A stretch of DNA of 64,000 nucleotides from Agrobacterium larrymoorei (GTDB taxonomy: Bacteria > Pseudomonadota > Alphaproteobacteria > Rhizobiales > Rhizobiaceae), in contig NZ_JAAMFB010000009.1 of assembly GCF_013322225.1 (NCBI RefSeq), positions 124,001-188,000 on the forward strand. Reading direction: 5' to 3'. Numbering within the stretch: the first letter of the stretch is position 1; each line of letters begins with the position of its first letter. Below, piece after piece: positions 17,442 through 26,370 of this stretch. The notes below the pieces were generated by a model that was given only the letters and a program-made list of their open reading frames with translations, did no database searches and was not told the origin of the DNA. The position numbers and the translations under genes are program-made.

Positions 17442-18959
17442 TCAGGCAGCTTTTGCCGTCAGGTAGTTTTCAAGTGCGGCAGCTTCCTGCTTGGAAAAAT
17501 GCAGGCCCTGCTTCGTTCTACGCCATAAAATATCGTCGCTCGTTCTGGCCCATTCTTGCTGGATGAGCCATTCCACTTCCCGTTCATAAAGATCGCCGCC
17601 GAAATGCTGTCCAAGTGCCTCCACACTCTTTGCGTCACCCAGAAACACAGTAGCTTTTGTGCCATAGAGCCGCACGAAACGGCGCGCATGACGGTCGGAA
17701 AGAAAGCCATAGCGGGCCTTCAACTTACTGACTTCGGCGTCATATCCAGTCGGCGCAAAATCGCCGCCGGGCAGCGAGCTTTTGGCAGTCCAGGGTGAAC
17801 CCTTTTCGCCTATGCCTTCGCCAATCTTTTCCAGTGCATGCTCGGCAAGTCGGCGATAGGTCGTCAACTTGCCGCCGAAGACGTTCAGAAGCGGAGCGTC
17901 ACCGGACGCATTTTCGAGCTTCAGCACGTAATCGCGGGTTGCTTCCTGAGCCTTGGAAGCGCCGTCATCATAAAGAGGCCGAACGGCAGAGTAGGTCCAG
18001 ACGATATCGTCTTTCGTCACCGGTTCTGCGAAATATTCGCTTGCGGCTTTGCAGAGATAATCCGTTTCCTCGTCGCTGATCTTCACCTGCGACGGGTCAC
18101 CAAGATAATCCCTGTCCGTGGTACCGATCAGGGTGAAATCCGTCTCGTAAGGAATTGCGAAGATGATGCGGTTGTCTGGATTTTGGAAGAAGTACGCACG
18201 CGGATCGTTGAACTTCTTTTTCACGATGATGTGGCTGCCTTGAACCAGACGCACATTGTGCACCTGATTGCGCCCCGCCGCGTTGGAAAGAACATTATCG
18301 ACCCACGGGCCGGAGGCGTTGACTAGCATGCGGGCCTGCACGCTTTTCACCGCGCCACTTGCCATGTCTTTCACGTCGATATTCCAGAGCCCGTTTTCAC
18401 GGCGAACGGACGTTACCTTTGCGCGGCTCATGATGTCTGCGCCACGATCTGCGGCATCGCGGGCGTTCAACACCACCATCCGGGCATCGTCCACCCAGCC
18501 ATCGGAATATTCGAAGGCTTTGGTGAAGAGTGGTTTTAGCGGCTTGCCAGCAGGATCGCGCCGCATGTCGAGCGACTTCGTTGCTGGCAGAAGCTTGCGA
18601 CCGCCGAGGTGATCGTAAAGGAACAGTCCAAGACGGATAAGCCAGGCAGGACGAATACCGCCCTTGTGGAACGGCAGGACAAAGCGCATTGGCCAGATGA
18701 TGTGCGGCGCCATTGCCCAAAGCACTTCCCGCTCCATCAGTGCTTCACGCACGAGGCGGAATTCATAGTGCTCGAGATAACGAAGGCCACCATGGATAAG
18801 CTTGGTCGCGCCGGAGGAGGTGCCGGAAGCAAAGTCGTTCATTTCGGCCAGCGTCACGGAATATCCACGGCCTGCCGCGTCACGCGCAATGCCGCAGCCG
18901 TTGATTCCACCACCGATCACGAAAATATCGCGAACTTCCTGCCCCGACACGCTTTCCAC
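17442..18959 (-). CDS. glpD: FAD-dependent glycerol-3-phosphate dehydrogenase
   Basis: This 505-residue enzyme oxidises sn-glycerol-3-phosphate to dihydroxyacetone phosphate at the inner membrane and passes electrons to quinone. The N-terminal FAD fold (DIFVIGGGINGCGIARDAAG, residues 11-30) and the GlpD-specific block SGTSSGATKLIHGGLRYLE (about 46-64) are clear. A DAO-type domain follows and the C-terminal domain has the usual GlpD length. It heads the minus-strand cluster, 77 bases before glpS, and is preceded by a phased CGAA array likely bound by GlpR. No glpK is present in the window. Confidence 0.95.
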   Translation of the reverse strand: MESVSGQEVRDIFVIGGGINGCGIARDAAGRGYSVTLAEMNDFASGTSSGATKLIHGGLRYLEHYEFRLVREALMEREVLWAMAPHIIWPMRFVLPFHKGGIRPAWLIRLGLFLYDHLGGRKLLPATKSLDMRRDPAGKPLKPLFTKAFEYSDGWVDDARMVVLNARDAADRGADIMSRAKVTSVRRENGLWNIDVKDMASGAVKSVQARMLVNASGPWVDNVLSNAAGRNQVHNVRLVQGSHIIVKKKFNDPRAYFFQNPDNRIIFAIPYETDFTLIGTTDRDYLGDPSQVKISDEETDYLCKAASEYFAEPVTKDDIVWTYSAVRPLYDDGASKAQEATRDYVLKLENASGDAPLLNVFGGKLTTYRRLAEHALEKIGEGIGEKGSPWTAKSSLPGGDFAPTGYDAEVSKLKARYGFLSDRHARRFVRLYGTKATVFLGDAKSVEALGQHFGGDLYEREVEWLIQQEWARTSDDILWRRTKQGLHFSKQEAAALENYLTAKAA

Positions 18960-19001
18960 TCCCTGATGCCTGCTGCTTGAGCGGCTTCTTATTCTTCAAT
19001 T

Positions 19002-19070
19002 CGAAAGTTGAATGCAGTTAAAGCGAAAATAAATCGAATGTCAAACGAATGCTTAACACATCTTCACGAA
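19002..19070. promoter_or_regulatory. Helically phased CGAA (TTCG) array in the glpR-glpD spacer
   Basis: CGAA occurs at 19002, 19024, 19035, 19046 and 19067, giving spacings of 22, 11, 11 and 21 bases, so all copies lie on nearly the same face of the helix. The first copy is inside TTCAA-N8-TTGAA. On the transcribed strand these are TTCG repeats, the core of many DeoR-family (including GlpR) operators. It ends 43 bases upstream of the glpD start codon. Reading it as the GlpR operator of glpD is inference. Confidence 0.55.
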
Positions 19071-19076
19071 AAGGTG

Positions 19077-19841
19077 TCACGGGTCGGTTTCAATGAGATT
19101 CACCTCGTTTTCACGGCATATCGCTTTGATCGCCGGGACCGGACAGTGATCGGTTATGAAGGTGTGAACCTGTGAAAGATGGCCGATGCGCACCGGTGCT
19201 GTGCGGTCGAATTTGCTCGAGTCGGTGACAAGTATGACGTGGCGTGCATTGGCGATAATGGCCTGCGCAACCTTCACTTCACGAAAATCATAGTCCAGCA
19301 AGGCGCCGTCATTATCGATTGCGGAAACGCCGATTACAGCGAAATCGACCTTGAACTGGCGAATGAAATCAACTGCCGCTTCACCGACGATGCCGCCATC
19401 GGTGCCGCGCACCACGCCGCCCGTGATCACAACTTCGATGGAAGGAAATATCCTTAACCTGTTGGCAACATTTATATTATTTGTGATAACCATCAGCTCG
19501 TGATGATCGAGTAACGCTTCCCCTACGGCTTCTGTCGTGGTCCCGATGTTGATGAAAAGCGACGACTTGTCCGGAATGAGTTCGGCGGCCGCGCGCCCTA
19601 TCGCCTGTTTCTCCGATGCTGCAATCGAACGCCTCGCCTCGTATCTGACGTTTTCGGTACCACTCGGGAAAATAGCGCCTCCGTGTATTCGATTGAGTGC
19701 CTTTGCTTCACAAAGGTCGTTGAGATCTTTTCTGATTGTCTGTGGCGTAACCGAAAAACGTGCCGCAAGTTCTTCGACCAGCACGCGACCCTCGGATTTG
19801 GCAAGATCGATGATCTCGATCTGCCGTGGCGAGAAAAACAT
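19077..19841 (-). CDS. glpR: DeoR-family glycerol-3-phosphate regulon repressor
   Basis: This 254-residue repressor has an N-terminal DeoR winged helix (RQIEIIDLAKSEGRVLVEEL, FSVTPQTIRKDLNDL, RIHGGA) and a C-terminal sugar-phosphate-binding DeoRC domain from about residue 75 (KSSLFINIGTTTEAV; VDFAVIGVSAID). Glycerol-3-phosphate would relieve repression. It is upstream of, and co-oriented with, glpD, with a 117-base spacer carrying the phased CGAA array, so separate autoregulated transcription is likely. The divergent gene is the peptide-binding protein gene. Confidence 0.9.
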   Translation of the reverse strand: MFFSPRQIEIIDLAKSEGRVLVEELAARFSVTPQTIRKDLNDLCEAKALNRIHGGAIFPSGTENVRYEARRSIAASEKQAIGRAAAELIPDKSSLFINIGTTTEAVGEALLDHHELMVITNNINVANRLRIFPSIEVVITGGVVRGTDGGIVGEAAVDFIRQFKVDFAVIGVSAIDNDGALLDYDFREVKVAQAIIANARHVILVTDSSKFDRTAPVRIGHLSQVHTFITDHCPVPAIKAICRENEVNLIETDP

Positions 19842-20243
19842 CGATGATCCTCCGCTGCGACCGATCCGCCTCGGCCGGTTTCGTTTTCTTTCACTTTTGC
19901 AGAAAAGCGAAAGTGTAACAAGTCAGTTTCCTTGCGGTGATGGGATGGAACCTTCGGAACGGACGATACCTATAAATTTCGCGCTTGTTTCTGTCTCATT
20001 CGCGCCATTTTCCACAGCTTCGAACAGATAGTTGAGCACGGATCTGTCTGTCAGCCGGACTGGATTGCAGACTTTCTATCGTTATAATTTCGTTGGTCTT
20101 TTCGCGGCTCCGCTTCCGGAAAATCGCTCTTCGCTTGACGTTCTTAGAATCCCCGAATTTGACCGGGCGGAAAATATTGGGGTTGCGCCTTTCGCTAATT
20201 TATCCTTGTCTGCGGTCTCTCAAAACGATTGGGGAATAAAAAA
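19842..20243. other. Divergent promoter region, glpR / oppA
   Basis: No reliable coding frame. A weak 74-codon frame (20032-20256) overlaps the oppA start and has no ribosome site. The glpR-proximal part holds a TTTCG-containing inverted repeat (19892-19915) that is likely a regulator site. The oppA ribosome site is GGGGA at 20231-20235. I could not place a convincing -35/-10 pair. Confidence 0.55.
19892..19915. promoter_or_regulatory. Inverted repeat upstream of glpR, possible autoregulatory operator
   Basis: CACTTTTGC (19892-19900) and GCGAAAGTG (19907-19915) are inverted with one mismatch around a 6-base centre, 51 bases upstream of the glpR start. A further TTTCG lies at 19879-19883. The shared CGAAA core links it to the array upstream of glpD. 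Confidence 0.4.
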
Positions 20244-21842
20244 ATGCTTTCTATAAAAACAACAACGCGCGCCGCACTCCTGCTAGGCTCGCTTCTGATT
20301 GGCGCAAGTTCAGCACTCGCAGAAACCGTTCTGCATCGAGGCAATTCCGGCGAGCCGCAGACGCTCGATCAGGCGCAGACCTCGATCAACATCGAAGCTT
20401 TCATCCTGAAAGACCTTTATGAAGGTCTCACCATCTATGACGCTGCGGGCAAGATCGTTCCCGGTACGGCGGAAAGCTGGACGCTCTCTGATGACGGCAC
20501 CGTCTACACATTCAAGCTGCGCGCAGACGCGAAGTGGTCTGATGGTACGCCGGTAACGGCTGGAGACTTCGTCTTCTCATACCAGCGCGTCGAAGACCCC
20601 AAGACGGCGGCGAAATATGCCAACATTCTCTACCCGATCAAAAATGCGGAAAAGATCAACAAGGGTGAAGCCAAGGTTGAAGAACTCGGCGTAAAGGCCG
20701 TGGACGACAAGACGCTTGAAGTTACGCTCGAGCGACCGACCCCCTTTTTTCTTGAGCTTCTCGCCCACCAGACCGCACTTCCTGTTTCAAAGGCAAGCGT
20801 CGAAAAGAACGGCACGGATTTCGTCAAGCCGGGCACTATGGTGTCTAACGGCGCTTACAAGCTCGAAGCCCATGTCCCGAATGACAGCCTGACGGTCGTC
20901 AAGAACACCAATTTCTGGGACGCTGCAAACACGAAGATCGATAAGGTGATCTTTTATCCGATCGATGATCAGGCTGCGTCCGTTCGTCGCTTCGAAGCGA
21001 AGGAAATGGACCTCGCCTATAACTTCTCCGCAGACCAGATCGACCGACTGAAGAAGTCCTACGGTGAACAGGTTCACGTCTCACCGACGCTGGCGACTTA
21101 CTATTACACCTTCGACACGCGCGAAGCGCCTTACAACGACGTTCGCGTTCGCCGCGCCCTTTCCATGGCCGTCGACCGCGACTTCCTGGCCAAGGAAATC
21201 TACAGCGGTTCGCAGGTTGCTGCTTACTCCATGGTTCCTCCAGGTATGGATTCCTATGGCGATCCTGCAAAAGCAGATTTCGCAACGCTGTCCCAGCTGG
21301 ATCGTGAAGACGAAGCTTTGAAGCTGATGAAGGAAGCCGGTTACGGTGAAGGCGGTAAGCCGCTCTCTATCGAAATCCGTTACAACACGAACCCGAACCA
21401 TGAACGTGTTGCCACCGCCGTTGCTGATATGTGGAAGAACACCTTCGGCGCCAAGGTCTCGTTGGTGAACCTCGACGTTGCCTCGCACTACGGTTACCTG
21501 CAGGAAGGTGGCAAGTACAATGTCGCGCGTGCCGGCTGGGTTGCTGACTATGCGGATGCGGAAAACTTCCTCGCGCTCTCTGTCTCTTCCAACAAGACCT
21601 TCAACTATTCCAAGTTCAACAACGCGGAATTCGATACGCTGATGCAGAAGTCTTATGAGGAGAAGGATCCGGCAGCTCGCTCCAAGTTGCTGCATGACGC
21701 CGAAACCATCCTCATGAAGGAACAGCCGGTTGCTCCGCTGCTGACGCAGGCAGACCTTTGGCTGGTTTCCAACCGCGTTAAGGGTTGGGAAGATAACGCT
21801 GCGAACGAACACCTCAGCCGCTTCCTGAGCGTTTCCGAATAA
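20244..21842 (+). CDS. oppA: Oligopeptide ABC transporter substrate-binding protein OppA
   Basis: This 532-residue family-5 extracellular binding protein (SBP_bac_5) captures peptides in the periplasm. Signal peptide ends near residue 26 (LLLGSLLIGASSALA). Family segments include HRGNSGEPQTLDQAQ, VPGTAESWTLSDDGTVYTF, PVTAGDFVFSYQRVEDPKTA and VRRALSMAVDRDFLA. The ATG at 20244 sits 9 bases after GGGGA. An in-frame TTG five codons upstream overlaps that ribosome site and is unlikely. First gene of the opp operon. A strong hairpin follows. Confidence 0.93.
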   Translation: MLSIKTTTRAALLLGSLLIGASSALAETVLHRGNSGEPQTLDQAQTSINIEAFILKDLYEGLTIYDAAGKIVPGTAESWTLSDDGTVYTFKLRADAKWSDGTPVTAGDFVFSYQRVEDPKTAAKYANILYPIKNAEKINKGEAKVEELGVKAVDDKTLEVTLERPTPFFLELLAHQTALPVSKASVEKNGTDFVKPGTMVSNGAYKLEAHVPNDSLTVVKNTNFWDAANTKIDKVIFYPIDDQAASVRRFEAKEMDLAYNFSADQIDRLKKSYGEQVHVSPTLATYYYTFDTREAPYNDVRVRRALSMAVDRDFLAKEIYSGSQVAAYSMVPPGMDSYGDPAKADFATLSQLDREDEALKLMKEAGYGEGGKPLSIEIRYNTNPNHERVATAVADMWKNTFGAKVSLVNLDVASHYGYLQEGGKYNVARAGWVADYADAENFLALSVSSNKTFNYSKFNNAEFDTLMQKSYEEKDPAARSKLLHDAETILMKEQPVAPLLTQADLWLVSNRVKGWEDNAANEHLSRFLSVSE

Positions 21843-21852
21843 GCAGCAGTAT

Positions 21853-21880
21853 TGGCACGGTGGGCAAAACCACCGTGCCA
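21853..21880 (+). promoter_or_regulatory. Intercistronic hairpin oppA-oppB
   Basis: A perfect 11-bp stem (TGGCACGGTGG / CCACCGTGCCA) with loop GCAAAA lies 11 bases after the oppA stop and 21 before oppB. No U-run follows. It probably stabilises the oppA 3' end or attenuates read-through. Confidence 0.6.
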
Positions 21881-21900
21881 TGCCGGAGCCCTGAAAAACT

Positions 21901-22824
21901 ATGATCTCATTTATTCTGCGCCGTTTGGCGAGCGCCGTGCCGACGTTGTTTATCGTCGTCACGATTTCGTTTTTCCTGATGCGTTTTGCGCCGGGCGGTC
22001 CGTTCAACCTTGAACGCCCCCTGCCACCGCAGACCATGGAAAACCTGATGAGAACCTATCATCTGGACGAACCATTATGGCGCCAGTACCTCATCTATAT
22101 AGGCAACGCCGTCAGCGGCGATTTTGGCCCGAGCTATATCTATAAGGATAATACGGTTGCCGAGTTGATCGGCAAGGGACTGCCATACTCACTGGAACTC
22201 GGCTCATATGCCCTGCTTCTGGCGCTCGTTGGCGGCATTCTGACCGGAACGCTGGCAGCGCTTCGACAGAACAGCGTCTTCGATTTTTCAATCATGTCGA
22301 TCTCGACGGTTGGTATAACCGTGCCGAACTTCGTGGTTGCGCCGGTTCTCACACTGATTTTCGCGGTCATTCTCGGACTTCTGCCAGCGGGTAGCTGGGG
22401 CGACGGTTCTGTGCGCTATCTCATTTTGCCGATGATCGCTCTCTCACTGCCACAGCTTGCGGTGATTGCCCGCCTTACGCGTGGCGCAATGATCGAAGCT
22501 CTGCGCATGGATCATATTCGTACCGCAAAGGCTTATGGTCTACCCGCGCGCAGCGTGGTTGTCCTCCATGCCATGCGCGCTGCCATGCTGCCAGTCGTGT
22601 CGTATCTTGCACCCTGCGCCGCAGCGCTTTTGACAGGTTCAGCCGTTATAGAAACCATCTTCACCATTCCAGGTGTCGGCCGCTATTTCGTGCTGGGCGC
22701 CATTAATCGTGACTATACGCTGGTCATGGGAACCGTCGTTCTCATCGCCATCTTCGTCATTGTTTTCAATCTTGTGGTCGATATTCTTTACGGCCTTCTT
22801 GATCCGAGGGTCAGACATGACTGA
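21901..22824 (+). CDS. oppB: Oligopeptide ABC transporter permease OppB
   Basis: This 307-residue inner-membrane permease has the DppB/OppB N-terminus (MISFILRRLASAVPTLFIVV), six hydrophobic segments and an EAA loop (MDHIRTAKAYGLPARSVV) near residues 205-222. The C-terminus (LVVDILYGLLDPRVRHD) is typical. Its last 8 bases overlap oppC. Confidence 0.93.
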   Translation: MISFILRRLASAVPTLFIVVTISFFLMRFAPGGPFNLERPLPPQTMENLMRTYHLDEPLWRQYLIYIGNAVSGDFGPSYIYKDNTVAELIGKGLPYSLELGSYALLLALVGGILTGTLAALRQNSVFDFSIMSISTVGITVPNFVVAPVLTLIFAVILGLLPAGSWGDGSVRYLILPMIALSLPQLAVIARLTRGAMIEALRMDHIRTAKAYGLPARSVVVLHAMRAAMLPVVSYLAPCAAALLTGSAVIETIFTIPGVGRYFVLGAINRDYTLVMGTVVLIAIFVIVFNLVVDILYGLLDPRVRHD

Positions 22825-23947
22825 TATCCCCGGCACCATTGCACCTGCCGCTACGGTCAAAAGCCGAAGCCTCTTCCAGCTCGCAGCCCTGCGCTTCCGC
22901 CGCAACAAGGCGGCGATGGCCGGTTCCATCATGCTGGTGCTGATCACCCTGTTTTCGTTTATGGGACCGCATTTTCTCACCCATACTTACGATCAGGTGT
23001 TTTCGTCCTATGTGTCCGTTTCTCCGAGCCTTGAGCCCCGGCCGGACGTGAACAACCTCCAAGACGTCATGGAGGATGTTGCAGCACGAGCGCGGGTTGA
23101 ATTGAAGGAATTTGCCGTTGAAGGCCAAACCTTCACCGCAACCGTGACATCCTCCAACGAGATCGACCCGCGCACCACCCGTTATTTCGACCGTGCCAAC
23201 GAATTCGAAAATACCAAGGTCGTTGCCACGGAAGATGAAGGGCGCACGCTAAAGCTCGAAGGCGATGTGAACCGCGAATACTTCTTCTTCGGCACCGACA
23301 GCAACGGGCGCGACCTTCTCGCGCGCGTCATGCTCGGCGGCCAGATTTCCATCGCGGTCGGCGTACTCGCCAGCCTCGTTTCGCTCGGCATCGGCGTCGT
23401 TTATGGCGCGACTGCGGGCTACATCGGCGGTCGTGTCGACAACGTCATGATGCGTTTCGTGGAAATCCTCTATTCGCTGCCCTTCGTGTTCCTCGTCGTC
23501 GTCCTCGTCGTGTTCTTCGGGCGCAGTTTCATTCTCATCTTTCTGGTGATAGGTGCGGTGGAATGGCTGGACATGGCGCGTATCGTGCGTGGCCAGACGC
23601 TTGCACTGAAACGGCGCGAGTTCGTGGGTGCGGCTCAAGCCCTGGGTCTTACCGACTGGCAGATCATTCGCCGCCACATCATCCCAAACACCATCGGCCC
23701 CGTTGTGGTGTTCGTTACGGTTGTCGTGCCGAAGGTCATTCTTCTGGAAAGCTTCCTCTCCTTCCTCGGTCTCGGTGTTCAGGCACCGTTGACGAGCTGG
23801 GGGGCGTTGATTTCGGAAGGCGCGCAGAATATCCAGTCTGCGCCGTGGCTGCTGATATTCCCGGCGACCTTCTTCGTACTGACGCTGTTTTCGCTGAATT
23901 TCGTGGGTGACGGGTTGCGCGATGCGCTCGATCCAAAGGATCGCTGA
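22817..23947 (+). CDS. oppC: Oligopeptide ABC transporter permease OppC with periplasmic insertion
   Basis: This 376-residue permease starts at the ATG at 22817, overlapping oppB by 8 bases. TM1 (AGSIMLVLITLFSFMGP) is near residues 35-52. A polar, charged stretch of about 100 residues (55-155) separates it from the GTDSNGRDLLARVMLGG block, making the protein 70-80 residues longer than a standard DppC/OppC. The EAA loop (FVGAAQALGLTDWQIIRRH) is near 270-290. The insertion should lie in the periplasm and may contact OppA. Confidence 0.9.
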   Translation: MTDIPGTIAPAATVKSRSLFQLAALRFRRNKAAMAGSIMLVLITLFSFMGPHFLTHTYDQVFSSYVSVSPSLEPRPDVNNLQDVMEDVAARARVELKEFAVEGQTFTATVTSSNEIDPRTTRYFDRANEFENTKVVATEDEGRTLKLEGDVNREYFFFGTDSNGRDLLARVMLGGQISIAVGVLASLVSLGIGVVYGATAGYIGGRVDNVMMRFVEILYSLPFVFLVVVLVVFFGRSFILIFLVIGAVEWLDMARIVRGQTLALKRREFVGAAQALGLTDWQIIRRHIIPNTIGPVVVFVTVVVPKVILLESFLSFLGLGVQAPLTSWGALISEGAQNIQSAPWLLIFPATFFVLTLFSLNFVGDGLRDALDPKDR

Positions 23948-23948
23948 C

Positions 23949-25559
23949 ATGGACAAGACATCTGAAACAATCCTGACAGTTCGCAATCTCAAGGTCGATT
24001 TCACCACGCCCGATGGCACGGTGAATGCCGTGAAAGGCATCGATCTTGATGTGAAACAGGGCGAAACCCTTGCCGTCGTCGGTGAGTCCGGGTCCGGCAA
24101 AAGTCAGACGATGATGGGTATCATGGGGCTGCTCGCCTCCAATGGTCAGATTCATGGCTCGGCGAAATATCGCGGACGTGAACTCGTCGGTCTGCCGGTG
24201 AAAGCACTCAACGACATTCGCGGCGCAAAGATCACCATGATCTTTCAGGAGCCGATGACGTCGCTCGATCCACTTTACCGTATCGGTGCGCAGATCGCCG
24301 AGCCGATCATCCATCATCGCGGAAGCGGCAAGAAGGAAGCGCGCGCTCGTGTTCTGGAACTTCTCAAGCTGGTCGGAATTCCTGACCCTGAACGTCGTAT
24401 CGACAGCTATCCCCATGAGCTTTCCGGCGGTCAGCGTCAGCGCGTCATGATCGCAATGGCGTTGGCGAATGAGCCGGACATCCTGATTGCCGACGAGCCG
24501 ACCACGGCGCTTGACGTGACCATTCAGGCACAAATCCTCGATTTGCTGAAGTCGTTGCAGCAGCGCTTCGGCATGGCGGTTGTGCTGATCACCCACGACC
24601 TCGGCGTCGTCAGGCATTTTGCTGACCGGGTTGCCGTGATGCGCCGTGGCGAAATCGTCGAGAAAGGCACGACCGAAGATATCTTCGAGCGCCCGCAGGC
24701 GGATTACACGAAGATGCTTCTTGATGCCGAGCCGAGCGGTCACAAGCCGCCGGTTGGCAGCGAGGCTCCTGTCGTTCTTTCCGGTCAACGCGTCACAGTG
24801 GATTACGAAATCCCCGGGGGGCTCTTTTCCAAGGCCAGCGCCTTTCGCGCGGTAGATGGCGTTAATGTCAATCTGCGCCAGGGCCAAACGATCGGCATCG
24901 TCGGGGAGTCGGGATCTGGAAAATCCACGCTTGGACGTGCGCTTTTGCGTCTCGCCCCCGCAAGCGGTCGCATCCTGTTCGGAAAGCAGGACATTTCGCG
25001 ACTGGACAGAAAAGCCATGCGTCCGCTACGGCGTCAGTTGCAACTTGTGTTTCAGGACCCTTATGGCTCGCTCTCACCGCGCCAGACAGTGGGCGAAATC
25101 ATCACTGAAGGCCTCTTCGTGCATGAGCCACAGCTGAGCCGCGCCGAACGCGACAAGCGGGCGATCGAGGCGTTGACGGAAGTCGGCCTCGACCCCGCGG
25201 CGCGCAACCGTTATCCGCACGAGTTTTCCGGCGGCCAGCGCCAGCGCATCGCTATTGCCCGCGCGATCATTCTCAAGCCTGATGTCGTTATTCTCGATGA
25301 GCCGACGTCGGCCCTCGACCGTTCCGTGCAGGGGCAGGTGATCGACCTGTTGCGTGAGCTGCAGAAGACGCACGGCCTATCCTACATCTTTATCAGTCAC
25401 GATCTTTCCGTCATCAAGGCTATTTCGGACTATGTGATCGTGATGAAGGACGGAAAGATCGTAGAGGAGGGCGAAACCGACGCGATCTTTAACGATCCGG
25501 CGGCAGAGTATACCAAGACGCTCATCAAATCGGCCTTCACTGCGGATGCCGCAGCCTGA
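23949..25559 (+). CDS. Fused OppD-OppF ABC ATPase
   Basis: This 536-residue protein joins both ATPase halves. The first half has Walker [11 protein letters not shown] near residue 46, signature [15 protein letters not shown] near 158 and Walker [15 protein letters not shown]. The second has Walker [10 protein letters not shown] near 320, signature [15 protein letters not shown] near 426 and Walker B VVILDEPTSALDRS. Both signatures and both switch histidines (LITHDLG, FISHDLS) are canonical. ATG 23949 is the family start and overlaps nothing but the 1-base gap after oppC. Such yejF-type fusions are common in rhizobia. Confidence 0.93.
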   Translation: MDKTSETILTVRNLKVDFTTPDGTVNAVKGIDLDVKQGETLAVVGESGSGKSQTMMGIMGLLASNGQIHGSAKYRGRELVGLPVKALNDIRGAKITMIFQEPMTSLDPLYRIGAQIAEPIIHHRGSGKKEARARVLELLKLVGIPDPERRIDSYPHELSGGQRQRVMIAMALANEPDILIADEPTTALDVTIQAQILDLLKSLQQRFGMAVVLITHDLGVVRHFADRVAVMRRGEIVEKGTTEDIFERPQADYTKMLLDAEPSGHKPPVGSEAPVVLSGQRVTVDYEIPGGLFSKASAFRAVDGVNVNLRQGQTIGIVGESGSGKSTLGRALLRLAPASGRILFGKQDISRLDRKAMRPLRRQLQLVFQDPYGSLSPRQTVGEIITEGLFVHEPQLSRAERDKRAIEALTEVGLDPAARNRYPHEFSGGQRQRIAIARAIILKPDVVILDEPTSALDRSVQGQVIDLLRELQKTHGLSYIFISHDLSVIKAISDYVIVMKDGKIVEEGETDAIFNDPAAEYTKTLIKSAFTADAAA

Positions 25560-25567
25560 GAAGCAAT

Positions 25568-25592
25568 GGGCCTTGCTGATTTTGCAAGGCCC
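25568..25592 (+). terminator. Hairpin at the end of the opp operon
   Basis: A perfect 9-bp stem (GGGCCTTGC / GCAAGGCCC) with a 7-base loop lies 8 bases after the stop. Only a weak AT stretch follows (CCTTTAAAAA), so it may terminate inefficiently or stabilise the 3' end. Confidence 0.5.
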
Positions 25593-25612
25593 TAACAGGC
25601 CCTTTAAAAATA

Positions 25613-25627
25613 TGATATTCTAACTCA
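25613..25627. promoter_or_regulatory. TGA-N9-TCA iron box (RirA/IRO type) upstream of the sigma gene
   Basis: The sequence TGA-TATTCTAAC-TCA matches the rhizobial iron-responsive operator core TGA-N9-TCA, 117 bases upstream of the ECF sigma start. A partly overlapping AT-rich imperfect palindrome (TAAAAATAT-G-ATATTCTAA) could alternatively be an Irr-type element. The core alone has moderate chance probability. Its pairing with a second, better box before the receptor raises confidence. Confidence 0.45.
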
Positions 25628-25743
25628 AGTAATTGTAGATCGGTATAACCGCTGCTATAGCGTATGCAACTCTGCACCTTATGCAGGTATAAGTCGCATT
25701 TGAAATTTTGCCGGTTCAGGCAACGGTAGTCGGTATTCACCAG

Positions 25744-26244
25744 ATGGGCATACGGGAAGACGATAAGCGTTATTCGGTTTACGCCGCGCACCGCCTTGAC
25801 CTCATCCGCTATGCCACGCCTATTCTGGGGTCGCGCGAAGATGCAGAGGAAATTGTTCAGGAAGCCTTCCTGAAGTTCGTGCCGCAACAGGCCGAGACGC
25901 CGCATTCTCTGAAAGCCTATCTCTTTCGCATTGTCCGCAATCTGGCGCTCGATGTGCGCAAGCGGCGGCGTTACGATCTGCGCGAGAGGCCGGACGACAC
26001 GCCTTTCTGGGGATTGCCGCAGGACCACCGCACACCGGAAGATCATGCGCTTTTCTGTGATGAGGTGAGACAGGTCACCAGCATTTTAGCGACTCTGCCG
26101 GAAAACGTGCGGGTGGCGCTAGAGATGCATCGTTTCGGTGGCTACGGGCTTGAAGAGATTGCCAAGCATCTCGGCACATCCGTTGCCAGCGTTCACAGGC
26201 TGATAAGAACCGGGCTTGCGGAAATAGCGAGACAATTGACATGA
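25744..26244 (+). CDS. hasI: FecI-type ECF sigma factor of the hemophore system
   Basis: This 166-residue ECF sigma factor shows region 2 near residues 10-45 (LDLIRYATPILGSREDAEEIVQEAFLKF) and region 4 near 110-160 (LPENVRVALEMHRFGGYGLEEIAKHLG, SVASVHRLIRTGL). It would direct RNA polymerase to the receptor/hemophore promoter when heme-loaded HasA binds HasR. I chose ATG 25744; an upstream in-frame TTG (25708) has no ribosome site. It is followed by the FecR-type gene and the TonB receptor, the classical cell-surface signalling arrangement. Confidence 0.85.
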   Translation: MGIREDDKRYSVYAAHRLDLIRYATPILGSREDAEEIVQEAFLKFVPQQAETPHSLKAYLFRIVRNLALDVRKRRRYDLRERPDDTPFWGLPQDHRTPEDHALFCDEVRQVTSILATLPENVRVALEMHRFGGYGLEEIAKHLGTSVASVHRLIRTGLAEIARQLT

Positions 26245-26370
26245 AAATGCAGCGTCTTCGTAAATCCGTGAAAAATTACCCAGCCCAAATCGTCTCTTTC
26301 ATCAAAGGCTTTAGAATGCAGGCAATTCGGGCAGAAGCGAGCTTCCATGTTGGTTGAGGGTGACAAACAT

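Noticed and set aside
20032-20256. 74-codon frame in the glpR/oppA spacer
   Set aside because: No ribosome site, overlaps the oppA start, no recognisable features.
23736-24887. 383-codon minus-strand frame
   Set aside because: Antisense to oppC and the fused oppDF; shadow frame.
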